From positions 1 through 40,360 of the forward strand of contig JAGWWH010000014.1 in assembly GCA_018970485.1 (NCBI GenBank): a DNA stretch of 40,360 nt, given 5' to 3'. Below the pieces are notes generated by a model, which was not told where the DNA came from, did no database searches, and worked only from the letters and a program-made list of their open reading frames with translations. The translations under genes and the position numbers were made by a program. Of the stretch, positions 1 to 9,098 are shown piece by piece. This DNA is from Pseudomonadota bacterium. Lineage in GTDB: Bacteria > Pseudomonadota > Alphaproteobacteria > Rickettsiales > UBA1997. Numbering within the stretch: the stretch's first letter is position 1; every line of letters begins with the position of its first letter.

Positions 1-269
1 CCGGAATCGAGAGCAACTTTTTTCTGATCTTCGTTACCAGTAAAAACAATTACTCTAACTTTTTTCCCCGATCCGTGAGGCAAAAGAATTGAGCCCTTTA
101 CTGACTGATCTGATTGCTTTGCATCAATTCCTAGGTTTATAGCGACATCTACAGATTCAACGAATTTACGCTTTTTTGTATTCGCTAAATCCACGATTTT
201 TTGAATCGCTTCTTGAATGTTTTCTGCGCTGTGCTTTTCGATTCTTTTTTCTTTAGTTTTTTTAACCAT
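1..269 (-). CDS. rplA: 50S ribosomal protein L1 (partial, 3' end outside window)
   Basis: Encodes the N-terminal 89 or so residues of ribosomal protein L1, which binds 23S rRNA at the L1 stalk and can repress its own operon in many bacteria. The visible protein starts [14 protein letters not shown] and contains the family stretch [21 protein letters not shown] followed by [12 protein letters not shown], a close match to L1. The start codon lies 15 bases downstream of the rplK stop, so the two form the usual rplK-rplA unit. The gene leaves the window at its left edge, so the C-terminal half cannot be judged. Identification is secure. Confidence 0.95.
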   Translation of the reverse strand, partial: MVKKTKEKRIEKHSAENIQEAIQKIVDLANTKKRKFVESVDVAINLGIDAKQSDQSVKGSILLPHGSGKKVRVIVFTGNEDQKKVALDS

Positions 270-284
270 TTTTTTGAAAATATT

Positions 285-722
285 TTATTCGACCACTTCT
301 AATCCCATCGACACTGCAGATCCTTTTACCATCTGCACACAGGCACTGAGTTCGGAGCTGTTCATGTCGACCATTTTTTTCTTAGCGACGTTGGCAATTT
401 GAGCCATAGTAATCTTTCCCGCAGAATCCTTTCCAGGATTTGATGACCCTTTTTCGAGCTTAATTTCCTTCATTATCAAGTAGGAAACTGGGGGGTTTTT
501 GGTTATAAAAGTAAACGATTTGTCTTTGTAGGCAGTTATTGTGACTGGAATTGGAGTGCCAGCTTCGTAATCAAATTTAACTGCGTTGAACTGCTTGCAA
601 AACTCCATAATATTGAGGCCTTTTTGACCTAGAGCTGGGCCAATTGGAGGCGCAGGATTAGCCTTTCCTACAGGCACCTGCAGCTTAATGAGACCCAGAA
701 TTTCCTTGGAACTTTTTGACAT
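285..722 (-). CDS. rplK: 50S ribosomal protein L11
   Basis: L11 (145 residues, normal length) binds the GTPase-associated region of 23S rRNA and in many bacteria is needed for RelA activation. The sequence shows the proline-rich N-terminal segment VPVGKANPAPPIGPALGQKGLNI and the C-terminal domain ending NSSELSACVQMVKGSAVSMGLEVVE. No Shine-Dalgarno sequence is visible before the ATG. A clear promoter lies at 808-843, between this gene and yejB. The nusG and secE genes that usually precede rplK are absent; an oligopeptide permease gene sits upstream instead. It is probably co-transcribed with rplA. Confidence 0.98.
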   Translation of the reverse strand: MSKSSKEILGLIKLQVPVGKANPAPPIGPALGQKGLNIMEFCKQFNAVKFDYEAGTPIPVTITAYKDKSFTFITKNPPVSYLIMKEIKLEKGSSNPGKDSAGKITMAQIANVAKKKMVDMNSSELSACVQMVKGSAVSMGLEVVE

Positions 723-807
723 ATTTAAAAAACTTACGAAAAATGGTGACGAGGCCTTGATTTGCTAGCCTCGAGGCGGGTAATTTAGTTCTAATCCCAG
801 AACGAAA

Positions 808-843
808 GGCGCGGCAACTTATTTTTCAAAGACTAACTTGCAA
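808..843 (-). promoter_or_regulatory. Promoter of rplK-rplA with GC-rich discriminator
   Basis: On the minus strand a -35 TTGCAA (838-843), a 16-base spacer and a -10 TAAGTT (816-821) are followed directly by GCCGCGCC (808-815). The same arrangement occurs at seven or more other places in this window. The leader to the rplK ATG would be about 85-90 bases. The GC-rich box resembles the discriminator of stringently controlled promoters, which suits a ribosomal protein operon. Confidence 0.75.
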
Positions 844-851
844 ATTATTTT

Positions 852-1910
852 TTAACTTTTTTCGAAGCTGATGCGAGGATCAATTATTTTGTAAGTAAAG
901 TCAGAAATAATATTTGTCACCAATCCAATTATAGTGAGAATGTAAAGAGTTGCGAACATAAGAGGGTAATCTCTAGAAACTGCAGACTCATATCCCAAGA
1001 GACCAAGACCATCCAGAGAAAAAATTACCTCAATTAACATTGAGCTAGTAAAAAAAATTCCGATCAGTGCTGAAGGCAAGCCTGCAATAACAATCAGCAT
1101 CGCGTTACGAAAAATATGACGATACAAGACTTGATTTTGGCTTAAACCTTTGGCGTGGGCGGCGAGAACGTAATTTTTTCTCACCTCTTCAATAAAAGAA
1201 TTTTTTACGAAAAAAGTTAGAGATGCGACTCCGCCAATTAAAATTGCGAATACAGGCAGAATTAAGTGCCAAAAATAATCTGCGACTTTTTGCCACCAAT
1301 TCAATTCGTCAAAGTTTGCTGAAAATAGGCCTCGTAAAGGAAAAATATTTAAAAAATTTCCTCCGCAAAAAAGTGTGATCAGCAAAATTGCGAATAAAAA
1401 AGATGGAATTGCGTGTAGAAAAACTACCAACGCGCTTGTCCAAACATCAAATTTTGAACCATCCTGCACTGCCTTCTTGATGCCTAGCGGAATAGAGATC
1501 AGGTAAGTTAGTAAAATCGTCCACAGCCCCAAAGAAATTGAGACCGGAAGCTTTTCTAAAATCAAATCAGAGACTTTTTTATCTTGGTAAAAACTAGCCC
1601 CAAAATCAAAAGATAGGTACTTCTTCATCATCAGAAGAAACCTATCAAAAATAGGTAAATCAAAGCCGTAGAGTTTTTTTATTTTCTCGATCAATTCTAA
1701 ATCTACACCTTTGGAGCCTTGATAATTAAGGGTTGATTCACTCGCTAAGTTAACACTTCCAACCTCACCAACAACTTTTGTCGCGTGATTCATTTGGGCC
1801 ACAAACCTTTCAACTGGACCGCCGGGAGCAGTTTGAATAACCAAAAAATTAACCAACATTATCACGAAAAGCGTGGGAAAAATCAGAAGGGTGCGCTTAA
1901 CGAAATACAT
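852..1910 (-). CDS. yejB: ABC transporter permease, oligopeptide/microcin C type (YejB-like)
   Basis: Inner-membrane permease of an oligopeptide-type ABC importer. I take the start at MYFVKRTLLIFPTLFVIMLVNFLVIQ (352 residues), matching the family's first membrane helix and its APGGPVERF segment; a longer frame to 2000 would only read through the end of tolB. The C-terminal half carries the permease loop around HAKGLSQNQVLYRHIFRNAML and the end SDFTYKIIDPRISF, typical of YejB and DppB. It lies 31 bases after tolB in the same direction. The partner permease (yejE), ATPase and binding-protein genes are not in the window, so the transporter is split across the genome or incomplete. Confidence 0.85.
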   Translation of the reverse strand: MYFVKRTLLIFPTLFVIMLVNFLVIQTAPGGPVERFVAQMNHATKVVGEVGSVNLASESTLNYQGSKGVDLELIEKIKKLYGFDLPIFDRFLLMMKKYLSFDFGASFYQDKKVSDLILEKLPVSISLGLWTILLTYLISIPLGIKKAVQDGSKFDVWTSALVVFLHAIPSFLFAILLITLFCGGNFLNIFPLRGLFSANFDELNWWQKVADYFWHLILPVFAILIGGVASLTFFVKNSFIEEVRKNYVLAAHAKGLSQNQVLYRHIFRNAMLIVIAGLPSALIGIFFTSSMLIEVIFSLDGLGLLGYESAVSRDYPLMFATLYILTIIGLVTNIISDFTYKIIDPRISFEKS

Positions 1911-1941
1911 TTTAGATAATTTTTGGAGTAGTGAAAAACTC

Positions 1942-3273
1942 TTAAATCCAGTCTGGATCAGTTGCGCCCTCTCCAGCTGGAGTTGGCAATTCGAATTCAA
2001 ATCCGGTCAAAACGTCGACAATGTAAATATGCGGAAGTGAAGATTGGCCGTAAGGCGAACCTTTGCGAGAAAAGATCAAATAACGCCCGCTTGGCGACCA
2101 GCGAGCACCTTCAACCAAATATCCACTGGACAACAACCTCTCTCCCGAGCCAGTCGGCGTCATTACGCCAACGTAAAATTGATTTCCTTTGATTTTAGTG
2201 AAGGCGATTAATTTTCCGTCCGGAGACCAAACTGGCTTAGAATAAGATCCCTCGCCTGAGCTGATTCGCTTTACTGAAGAACCGCTTGAGTCCATCACAT
2301 AAATTTGCTGACTACCTTCACGATCCGAAGCAAAAGTAATATTTTTAACATCGGGAGAGTATGAAGGAGTAGTGTCGATCGCCGAATTCTTAGTCAGTTT
2401 TTTTGCCGAATTAGTTGAAATATTGAGCTCGTAAATATCGCTGTTTCCATCCTCAATCGCTGAAAGCAAAATTATGTTTGGATCCTTCGGATTATTGGCT
2501 GCTGCTAATGTAGTACTTCTAAATCCACCAACTTTCTGACTGCGCAGATTTTGTAAATTCATCGAAAAAATTTGTGGCTTACCTTGCAGATAATTTACGT
2601 AAAAAATTTCGTCACGTTTCTTGGAAAAAATTGGCGTCAAAACCAGATCTTTGCCGCTGGTTAGCACGCGATGATTTTCTCCGTCAAAATCTATCAAACT
2701 AATTTTTTTTATTCTTTTTGTTGTCAGTCCCGACTCAGCTACATAAACGATCTGAGAGTCGAAATGCCCAATCAACTCTCCCGTCACTGCTTTAAAAATT
2801 TCGTTGGAAATGGCGTTAGAAATTTTGCGATAATTATCGCGCGATGCTGAATAAATTTTGCCAAACATTTGACGCTGGTCGAGCACATCCCAGACTCGCA
2901 GACGCATTTCGAGGTTTCCGGTTAAGTCGTAATCAAATTGCGCAATCAAAATCACGCCGACTTGCGCTTGAGAATATTTTACAAAATCCGGAACCATCTC
3001 AACAGAAAGATTCTGAGCTAGCGCACTCGCTTCGCCGCCGCTCTGCCTTATCACTTCAAATAAATCAGTAGTTTTAAGATTTTTTCTGATGCGCTCAAAA
3101 ATTTCAGAAGTGTCTCGCTGCAAATTTGGGAATTGTGGATTTGTTGCGTCAAAGCCGAGAAATAAAATTTTCGTCTTCGCAACTTCTCCATTTTTTATCG
3201 AAAGAGAAACTGATGCCGAAGCTTGATTGGCAAGGCTGAAAAAAATAAGTAAGAAAGAAAAAATTCTGATCAC
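1942..3273 (-). CDS. tolB: Tol-Pal system beta-propeller protein TolB
   Basis: Periplasmic TolB (443 residues, normal length) links Pal and the Tol inner-membrane complex and supports outer-membrane constriction at division. An N-terminal signal peptide (about 1-20, ending ANQASA) is followed by the N-terminal domain, in which [10 protein letters not shown] and the DLFEVI region are seen. WD40-like propeller repeats follow, such as [10 protein letters not shown] and [14 protein letters not shown]. The start codon overlaps the hslV stop (ATGA), implying translational coupling. TolQ, TolR, TolA and Pal genes are not adjacent, which is unusual because tolB normally sits in that cluster. Confidence 0.95.
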   Translation of the reverse strand: MIRIFSFLLIFFSLANQASASVSLSIKNGEVAKTKILFLGFDATNPQFPNLQRDTSEIFERIRKNLKTTDLFEVIRQSGGEASALAQNLSVEMVPDFVKYSQAQVGVILIAQFDYDLTGNLEMRLRVWDVLDQRQMFGKIYSASRDNYRKISNAISNEIFKAVTGELIGHFDSQIVYVAESGLTTKRIKKISLIDFDGENHRVLTSGKDLVLTPIFSKKRDEIFYVNYLQGKPQIFSMNLQNLRSQKVGGFRSTTLAAANNPKDPNIILLSAIEDGNSDIYELNISTNSAKKLTKNSAIDTTPSYSPDVKNITFASDREGSQQIYVMDSSGSSVKRISSGEGSYSKPVWSPDGKLIAFTKIKGNQFYVGVMTPTGSGERLLSSGYLVEGARWSPSGRYLIFSRKGSPYGQSSLPHIYIVDVLTGFEFELPTPAGEGATDPDWI

Positions 3274-3821
3274 AAGGTCTCGATTAAAATGTTATTATTA
3301 GTGTAAACGCAGAGCTCTCCGGCAATTTTCATTGAGCGTTTAACAATTTCTTCTGCCGAAAGACTATCGACTGAATTCAGAGCCCGCGCGGCGGCAAGAG
3401 CAAAATTTCCACCCGAGCCAATTCCAGCAATTCCGTCTTCCGGCTCAAGCACATCGCCATTTCCGGTGAGCAGAAGAGAAATATTTTTATCGACAACAAT
3501 CATCATCGCCTCAAGACGACGCAAATATTTGTCAGTGCGCCAATCCTTCGCGAGCTCAACGCAGGCGCGCATCAATTGATTTGGATATTGGTCTAACTTT
3601 GATTCGAGGCGCTCAAATAAAGTAAAGGCATCTGCCGTCGCCCCAGCAAATCCGCCGATGATCGAGCCATTGCCTAATTTACGAATTTTTTTTGCGTTTG
3701 ATTTTAAAACGGTCTGACCAAAGGAAACTTGCCCATCGCCGGCAATTGCTACCTTGCCATTTTTACGCACGGAAAGAATTGTCGTTCCGTAAAGTTTTGA
3801 AGAGTCTCTGTGATCTATCAT
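3270..3821 (-). CDS. hslV: ATP-dependent protease subunit HslV
   Basis: Proteolytic subunit of the HslUV (ClpQY) protease. The family stretch [20 protein letters not shown] places the catalytic N-terminal threonine at T13, so the first 12 residues would need to be removed. [26 protein letters not shown] and the C-terminal YTNNN segment also match. The length of 183 is normal. The ATPase partner hslU is not adjacent here; tolB follows with a 4-base overlap instead. A promoter of the window's recurrent type lies just upstream at 3842-3876. Confidence 0.96.
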   Translation of the reverse strand: MIDHRDSSKLYGTTILSVRKNGKVAIAGDGQVSFGQTVLKSNAKKIRKLGNGSIIGGFAGATADAFTLFERLESKLDQYPNQLMRACVELAKDWRTDKYLRRLEAMMIVVDKNISLLLTGNGDVLEPEDGIAGIGSGGNFALAAARALNSVDSLSAEEIVKRSMKIAGELCVYTNNNILIETL

Positions 3822-3841
3822 GTGATTTTAAATTTGATTGA

Positions 3842-3876
3842 GGGCGCAAAGCTAAAAAGAAATCTGAAATAATGAA
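3842..3876 (-). promoter_or_regulatory. Probable promoter of hslV-tolB-yejB
   Basis: On the minus strand a -10 TAGCTT (3849-3854) is followed by TGCGCCC (3842-3848). Sixteen bases upstream is a weak -35, TTCATT (3871-3876), which overlaps the start codon of the divergent AmpG-like gene. The -10 and GC-rich box match the recurrent pattern; the -35 does not start with TTG, so confidence is lower. Confidence 0.45.
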
Positions 3877-5110
3877 GGCACAAAAATCCTACAAAAATCT
3901 CGCGATTATTTTCTTTTTTGGTATTTCTTCGGGACTGCCGATAGCCCTTATTTTATCTACTCTCAAAGCACTTTTAGTTGATAAAGGATTCGACCTAAAA
4001 ACGATCGGATTTTTTTCTCTAGTCAGCCTGCCTTACAGTTTAAAAATTTTCTTCTCGCCGATAATTGATTCGTTCTCGATTCCAGTTCTGACGCGAATTT
4101 TTGGTCAGAGAAAATCTTGGATAATTCTTACTCAAGCACTTTTGGCGATTTTTATTTTCTCGCTCGGAGCCGCTGGAATCATTGGCTCTCTAAGCTCAAT
4201 CGCCACCTTCGCCTTTTTAGTCGGAGTCGCTTCCGCCAGCCAAGATATTGTAATTGACGGCTACCGCATCGAATTAATCGAAAAAGAAAATCAAGGACTC
4301 GCTTCTGGATCTTACGTTTACGGCTACAACATTGGAATGCTGATCTCGGGCGCCGGAGCCCTAGCCCTTGCTGAGATCGCTGGTTGGAATATTGTTTACT
4401 TTTTAATGGCCACCGGAATTGCTCTTTGCATTTTTGTCACATTTTTTGCCGACGAAACGCGTAAAAATTGGCAACCCAAAAAATATAATTTTCTCTCTTG
4501 GAATAAAGATTACGTAATTGCGCCAATCAGCGATTTTACTCGTCACAAGCAGTGGTACGTAATTTTCGCTTTCGTGATTTTCTTCAAACTTGGCGACGCT
4601 TTTGCCGGCAATTTGACTCTGCCTTTTTTGCTCGAAATTGGTTTTACAAAAATTGAAATCGCCAAAATCGTAAAAACTTTCGGACTCTTCGCGACCTTAT
4701 TTGGCGTGCTTGTCGGCGGAATTCTGGTGAAGAGAATCGGAATGATTAAATCGCTTTGGATTGCTGGCTTGATGCAAATGCTTTCCAATCTCGCCTTCGC
4801 TTATTTGTCAAAAATCGGTCACGATTCTTCGCTACTTTACGTCGTGGTTTTTGCTGAAAATTTTAGCAGCGGAATCGGAAATTCTGTCTTCGTCGCCTAC
4901 TTAAGCAGCCTTTGCAACGTCGCCTTCAGCGCTACGCAATACGCGATTCTTTCCTCTCTTTCTTCTTTCGCGCGCAGCACTTTAACCGCAAGCGCGGGAA
5001 TTTTTGCGCAGAGTTTGGGCTGGTACCAATTCTTCATTTTCTCGACCATTCTTGCCGCTCCGGGATTGTTGTTTTTGCTTTGGTTGACGAGGAAAAAAAA
5101 GGATTCGTAA
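3872..5110 (+). CDS. ampG: AmpG-like muropeptide permease (major facilitator superfamily)
   Basis: Inner-membrane importer expected to carry anhydro-muropeptides into the cytoplasm for cell-wall recycling. The protein (412 residues) is hydrophobic throughout with about 12 membrane segments. The N-terminus GISSGLPIALILSTLKALLVDKGFDLKTIG and the motif LPYSLKIFFSPIIDSF...RKSWIILTQ are hallmarks of AmpG. It is transcribed divergently from hslV with only 50 bases between the two starts. No partner recycling enzymes are adjacent. A general MFS sugar or drug carrier is less likely given the motif match. Confidence 0.85.
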   Translation: MKAQKSYKNLAIIFFFGISSGLPIALILSTLKALLVDKGFDLKTIGFFSLVSLPYSLKIFFSPIIDSFSIPVLTRIFGQRKSWIILTQALLAIFIFSLGAAGIIGSLSSIATFAFLVGVASASQDIVIDGYRIELIEKENQGLASGSYVYGYNIGMLISGAGALALAEIAGWNIVYFLMATGIALCIFVTFFADETRKNWQPKKYNFLSWNKDYVIAPISDFTRHKQWYVIFAFVIFFKLGDAFAGNLTLPFLLEIGFTKIEIAKIVKTFGLFATLFGVLVGGILVKRIGMIKSLWIAGLMQMLSNLAFAYLSKIGHDSSLLYVVVFAENFSSGIGNSVFVAYLSSLCNVAFSATQYAILSSLSSFARSTLTASAGIFAQSLGWYQFFIFSTILAAPGLLFLLWLTRKKKDS

Positions 5111-5432
5111 ATTTTTCCGGCATCATTTTTGCGTAGGTGGGAATCTAGGGGTTTGATTATTTTTCCAAATTACTCTTCTGTATCCCCGCCTGCGCCGGGA
5201 TGGTGGTTTAGAAATTGAGTGACGACTGAAAATAATGACGACTGGAAAGGGAATGAAAATTGAAAAATCGAGTTAGTAAAAATGCAAAAAATGCCTCGAA
5301 ATTTAATACCTCTTCAAGCCTTGCTAATATTGCCTTCAGCGGAGTTTGTTCAAGATTTTAGACTCGAGTCTAAAATTCAGTTTTTTGGACTATTTTTATT
5401 TCCTAAAATTTTTTACTCGAGTTGGTAACGCT
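5111..5432. other. Gene-poor gap between ampG and uvrB
   Basis: This 322-base gap between convergent genes holds no credible coding sequence. It contains a short piece of the ccccgcc-type repeat near 5180-5202 and a 22-base perfect palindrome at 5355-5376. T-rich runs follow the palindrome on the plus strand (around 5381-5400). No RNA gene was recognised. Confidence 0.7.
5355..5376. repeat. Perfect palindrome with GACTCGAGTC core (copy 1)
   Basis: A 22-base perfect inverted repeat with no loop, centred between 5365 and 5366: ATTTTA flanks the core GACTCGAGTC and TAAAAT closes it. A second copy occurs at 20909-20936 with a compensating base-pair change next to the core. It lies downstream of both convergent genes ampG and uvrB. 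Confidence 0.85.
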
Positions 5433-7418
5433 TTACTTAACTCCGCTAAACAACAACAAACTTTCCATTTTTTTCACCTCGTCCCGAAGTCGCGCCGCCT
5501 TTTCAAAATCAAGGTCTGCGGCCGCTTTCAGCATTTCTGTTTTTAATTTTTCAACGTCGCGCTCAGTCGGAATTTTTGTTGATTTTTCTTCTTTTTCTCC
5601 GCCGTCTTTTTTGCTGTAAAGGTTCGCCAATGCTGAGCCGAAAGACTTCTTTGTCGTTGTTGGCGTAATTTTGTGTTTTTCGTTGTAAGCGATTTGGATT
5701 TTTCTGCGACGCTCTGTTTCACCTAGAGCCGCCTTGATCGATTTCGTTTCTTTGTCAGCGTAGAGAATAACTTTACTCTCCGAATTTCTTGCGGCGCGGC
5801 CGATTGTTTGAATCAAAGAAGTTTCGTTGCGCAAGAATCCTTCTTTGTCGGCGTCGAGAATTGCCATTAGCGCGCATTCAGGAATGTCGAGACCTTCACG
5901 CAATAAATTTACGCCAATTAGGCAGTCGTATTTTCCTAAACGTAAATCTTGAATGATCTCAATGCGATCAAGCGTATCAACGTCGGAATGCATGTAGACA
6001 ACTTTGATTCCCGCCTCGTTAAAATAATCGCAGAGATCTTCTGACATTTTTTTTGTCAGAGTTGTCACTAAAGTTCGAAAGCCGCGAGCCGTTGTGGCGC
6101 GGACTTCCACAAGCAAATCAGCAACTTGATTTTTCGCCGGACGAATTTCGCAAAGAGGATCGAGAAGCCCAGTTGGACGAATAATTTGCTCAATAATTTC
6201 GCCGTCAGTTTTGGCTAATTCATATTTTCCTGGAGTGGCTGAAACGTAGATGGTTTGTGGCTTGAAGCCTTCCCACTCCGAAAATTTTAACGGACGATTA
6301 TCGCGCGCCGAAGGAAGACGAAATCCGAAATCGACCAGGTTGGCTTTGCGTGCCGCGTCACCTTTGTACATTCCGTCAACTTGCGTAACTGAGACGTGAC
6401 TTTCGTCGACAAAAAGCAACGCGTCTTTTGGCAAATATTCGAACAAAGTCGGTGGTGGCGCGCCTGCAGGACGTCCGGTTAAATAACGCGAATAATTTTC
6501 GATGCCCTTGCACGAGCCAACGGTGACCATCATTTCCATGTCGTAAGTCGTACGCTGATTGAGTCGCTGCGCCTCAACTAATTTGCCCTGCTCTTCAAAA
6601 ATTTTTACCTGCTTTGCGAGGTCATTTTTAATATTTACAATCGAAGCCTTCAGCGTGTCAGCGGGAGTTACGTAGTGCGAAGACGGGTAAAGTGCGACAG
6701 AATCAAGCTTGCAAAAAGTCTCGCCGGTGAGCGGATCAAACTCGGTAATTTCTTCAATCTCATCGCCAAACATCGAGATACGCCAAGCACGTTCATCTTG
6801 GTGCGACGGGAAAACGTCAACGGTGTCGCCCTGCACGCGAAAGCTACAGCGCTCGAAGGCGACGTCGTTGCGCTCGTACTGCAAATCAACCAGACGCAAC
6901 AAAAGTTTTTGCCGATTAATTTCTTCGCCAACTTTGAGGCGCAAAACCATCGTCGAATAAAATTCCGGCGAGCCAATACCGTAAATGCACGAAACCGAAG
7001 CGATTACGACAGTGTCTCTGCGCTCAAATAGAGCGCGGGTTGCGGCATGGCGAAGTCGATCGATTTGCTCGTTAATTGCAGAATCTTTTTCGATGTAAGT
7101 GTCGGTCTTGGCGATGTAAGCCTCAGGCTGGTAGTAGTCGTAAAAAGACACGAAATAACCAATTTCATTCTCCGGAAAAAATTCCTTCATCTCGCCATAA
7201 AGTTGTGCCGCGAGTGTTTTATTGTGCGCCATAATCAACGCCGGACGCTGCGTCTTCTGAATAATATTCGCCATCGTGAAGGTTTTGCCAGAGCCCGTGA
7301 TTCCAAGCAGAACCTGATCTTTTTTATTTTGCTCTAAACCGTGAACGAGTTTTTCGATTGCCTGCGGCTGATCACCTGCGGGGGAGAATGGGGAGTGGAG
7401 TTTGAAGGATTGGGGCAT
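5433..7418 (-). CDS. uvrB: UvrABC excinuclease subunit B
   Basis: DNA damage-verification helicase of nucleotide excision repair (661 residues, normal). Walker A GITGSGKT lies at 39-46. The beta-hairpin region [24 protein letters not shown] inserts between DNA strands in UvrB proteins. DESHVSVTQ corresponds to the helicase motif II area, QTIGRAARN to motif VI, and the C-terminal UVR domain [13 protein letters not shown] binds UvrC. The start codon directly follows the stop of the SIR2-like gene with no gap, so the two are likely co-translated. The uvrA and uvrC genes are elsewhere. Confidence 0.98.
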   Translation of the reverse strand: MPQSFKLHSPFSPAGDQPQAIEKLVHGLEQNKKDQVLLGITGSGKTFTMANIIQKTQRPALIMAHNKTLAAQLYGEMKEFFPENEIGYFVSFYDYYQPEAYIAKTDTYIEKDSAINEQIDRLRHAATRALFERRDTVVIASVSCIYGIGSPEFYSTMVLRLKVGEEINRQKLLLRLVDLQYERNDVAFERCSFRVQGDTVDVFPSHQDERAWRISMFGDEIEEITEFDPLTGETFCKLDSVALYPSSHYVTPADTLKASIVNIKNDLAKQVKIFEEQGKLVEAQRLNQRTTYDMEMMVTVGSCKGIENYSRYLTGRPAGAPPPTLFEYLPKDALLFVDESHVSVTQVDGMYKGDAARKANLVDFGFRLPSARDNRPLKFSEWEGFKPQTIYVSATPGKYELAKTDGEIIEQIIRPTGLLDPLCEIRPAKNQVADLLVEVRATTARGFRTLVTTLTKKMSEDLCDYFNEAGIKVVYMHSDVDTLDRIEIIQDLRLGKYDCLIGVNLLREGLDIPECALMAILDADKEGFLRNETSLIQTIGRAARNSESKVILYADKETKSIKAALGETERRRKIQIAYNEKHKITPTTTKKSFGSALANLYSKKDGGEKEEKSTKIPTERDVEKLKTEMLKAAADLDFEKAARLRDEVKKMESLLLFSGVK

Positions 7419-8672
7419 CTATTTTTTCAACTCCAAGTAAGGAGTTAAAGATGTCCTGATCTTAATCGGAACTTTCGGTTTTTCCAAAAGACCGAAGTCT
7501 ATTTTTAAAGCTTCTGAAACCGTTTTGTGAGAAATTAAAGGAATCTTAAAAGATTTAATCTCGATACTTTCGCTATCATGAGTTCTCGATAACAAATCGT
7601 CCAAAATTACTCTTTCCAACCTTTGATTTACGTTCATTTCGCTGACCGCATAATTAGTAACAAAACACCCGCCTTTCCAATTCAGATCCTTTAAATGAAG
7701 GATTTGGTTGTTTGCCTCATCGAAACCATAGCCTAAAATGTAGAGCAGGTCCCACCCCTGAGATACCAGATTGTTTATTTCTTTTTTGGCCGCCTCTCTT
7801 TCGTGCCCAACAACATCGATGGCATTTATTAGATCGTCTTTGATCGACAGCATCACGACAAGAATCGTAGAGAGAAATGCGCTATAAACATCTTTATATT
7901 CCTCTCCCTCTTCACCAACTCTCCATCCAAATACACCAACAAAACCTTCGTTTTCTTTCATTAATTTTCCTAAACTCATCACCTCGCGATCAGAAGAGAA
8001 TTGCTTTTCTGACAATCTAACTTCATCAAAAAAACCACCACTGTCTTTGAAAATTTCTTCATGACCAGCAACTCTTCCGTAAACATGGGTTATCATCTCA
8101 TCCACAATCACCTTAAAAGCCTCGGGCAAAAGATTTAAATTCTTACTAGAAAAATTTTGCTTCAACCTCTGCAGAAGATACATCTCCAACGAAACATCAT
8201 AATTGAAAGTTATGATTTTAATGCGACCGCAAATTAACTTTAGTCTCTCAATTTTTTTATCGTCATCACAGGCGCGCAGATTTTTCTCGATCAACTGCCA
8301 GATGGAAAAATACCAGTTATCTTTGAATCTCTGAGAATTAACTCTGCTGTAAGCCGTCGAGGCAATAATGATTGCAACAATTAAAGATTTTAAAAGCCCC
8401 CTCTCCCTTTCGTCACTTATTGAGGAAATGTAGGAATCAATACTGCTGGGACGAGCTTCGATTAATTTACTCAAAGTCGCTATAAACCACTCTCTATTAA
8501 TTTGCCATTCTAGTGATGTGCTAAGGACGCTCTTCGCAAAATAACTCGTGATATTTCCAGAAATAATTCTCTCCGCAATCTCAACAAACTGCGACCCAGT
8601 CGGATACATGCCACAATCAACTGACGCACCAGCACCCAAAATTATCAATCTACTCAATTCATCTTTACTCAT
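7419..8672 (-). CDS. SIR2-like domain protein, role unknown (possible defence NADase)
   Basis: A 417-residue protein with features of the SIR2-like fold that binds NAD. Residues 9-26 read LIILGAGASVDCGMYPTG (nucleotide-binding GAGAS loop), 78-83 IDSYIS is the family's siD-type motif, 153-163 IITFNYDVSLE carries the NYD motif, 196-201 HVYGRV corresponds to the catalytic HxHG region, and 311-318 YILGYGFD is the late GYGF strand. No transmembrane segment or fused effector domain is evident. Such proteins often act as NAD-depleting antiphage effectors, but that role is inference. The gene starts 20 bases after tRNA-Gly and abuts uvrB. No Shine-Dalgarno sequence is seen. Confidence 0.7.
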   Translation of the reverse strand: MSKDELSRLIILGAGASVDCGMYPTGSQFVEIAERIISGNITSYFAKSVLSTSLEWQINREWFIATLSKLIEARPSSIDSYISSISDERERGLLKSLIVAIIIASTAYSRVNSQRFKDNWYFSIWQLIEKNLRACDDDKKIERLKLICGRIKIITFNYDVSLEMYLLQRLKQNFSSKNLNLLPEAFKVIVDEMITHVYGRVAGHEEIFKDSGGFFDEVRLSEKQFSSDREVMSLGKLMKENEGFVGVFGWRVGEEGEEYKDVYSAFLSTILVVMLSIKDDLINAIDVVGHEREAAKKEINNLVSQGWDLLYILGYGFDEANNQILHLKDLNWKGGCFVTNYAVSEMNVNQRLERVILDDLLSRTHDSESIEIKSFKIPLISHKTVSEALKIDFGLLEKPKVPIKIRTSLTPYLELKK

Positions 8673-8692
8673 CTAAGGCTGGTCAAAAAACA

Positions 8693-8766
8693 TGGAGCGG
8701 GTGAAGGGAATCGAACCCTCACGGCCAGCTTGGAAGGCTGGAACTCTACCGTTGAGCTACACCCGC
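8693..8766 (-). tRNA. tRNA-Gly (anticodon UCC)
   Basis: Full cloverleaf on the minus strand: acceptor stem GCGGGTG/CACCCGC, D arm starting TAGCTC, anticodon stem-loop CCAGC-CTTCCAA-GCTGG with anticodon TCC, T arm AGGG-TTCGATT-CCCT, discriminator T and encoded CCA (8693-8695). It follows tRNA-Tyr by 13 bases and shares its promoter. Confidence 0.97.
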
Positions 8767-8779
8767 TCATTTTTGTTTG

Positions 8780-8865
8780 TGGTGGAGAGGGCTGGATTTG
8801 AACCAGCGAACGCTTGCGCGGACAGATTTACAGTCTGTTGCCATTGACCACTCGGCCACCTCTCC
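8780..8865 (-). tRNA. tRNA-Tyr (anticodon GUA)
   Basis: An 86-base class II tRNA on the minus strand with a long variable arm (CCGCGCAAGCG region), acceptor GGAGAGG/CCTCTCC, anticodon loop CTGTAAA with anticodon GTA, and encoded ACCA. A strong promoter lies just upstream at 8895-8931, leaving a 5' leader of roughly 30-35 bases. Confidence 0.97.
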
Positions 8866-8894
8866 TTAGTCACTAAAATTCCTCAAGAAATCAA

Positions 8895-8931
8895 GGGCGC
8901 GGCTTTCTATTGGCGGTCACAAATTTTGCAA
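8895..8931 (-). promoter_or_regulatory. Promoter of tRNA-Tyr/tRNA-Gly with GC-rich discriminator
   Basis: On the minus strand -35 TTGCAA (8926-8931), 16-base spacer, -10 TAGAAA (8904-8909), then GCCGCGCCC (8895-8903). It has the same spacing and the same GC-rich box as the rplK promoter. No terminator is visible between the tRNAs and the SIR2-like gene, so transcripts may continue through SIR2 and uvrB. Confidence 0.75.
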
Positions 8932-9027
8932 CCCGGCATTCAGCCTGGGATTTTTTTCTCAGATTTATTGGATCTAAATCGATTTCATCATTCCAGCGAG
9001 CCCTTTGGTATTGGCGTGGATGGAACT

Positions 9028-9094
9028 GGATTGCTTCGCTCTGCTCGCAATGACGAACTCTGGTAGCGTCATTGCGAGCAGAGCGAAGCAATCC
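9028..9094. repeat. Perfect 28-base inverted repeat (attgcgagc/gaagcaatcc type)
   Basis: Arms at 9028-9055 and 9067-9094 are perfect reverse complements over 28 bases, separated by 11 bases. The arm reads GGATTGCTTCGCTC onward and ends in ATGACG. As RNA or single-stranded DNA it would form a very stable hairpin. It lies just downstream of the moeB-like gene, whose stop codon is about 5 bases from the second arm. Similar attgcgag...gaagcaatcc repeats are known from intergenic regions of Rickettsiales and other bacteria. Confidence 0.9.
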
Positions 9095-9098
9095 AAAG

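Noticed and set aside
1911-2000. Longer YejB start at 2000
   Set aside because: The extra 30 residues overlap the end of tolB and precede the true first membrane helix.
6675-7031. Plus-strand frames opposite uvrB
   Set aside because: They lie inside the clearly conserved uvrB sequence and show no family features.
8912-8935. Echo of the MoeB C-terminus (CKIC-like coding) near 8925, suggesting a partial duplication
   Set aside because: The resemblance is short, and the same bases are better explained as the -35 TTGCAA and spacer of the tRNA-Tyr promoter.
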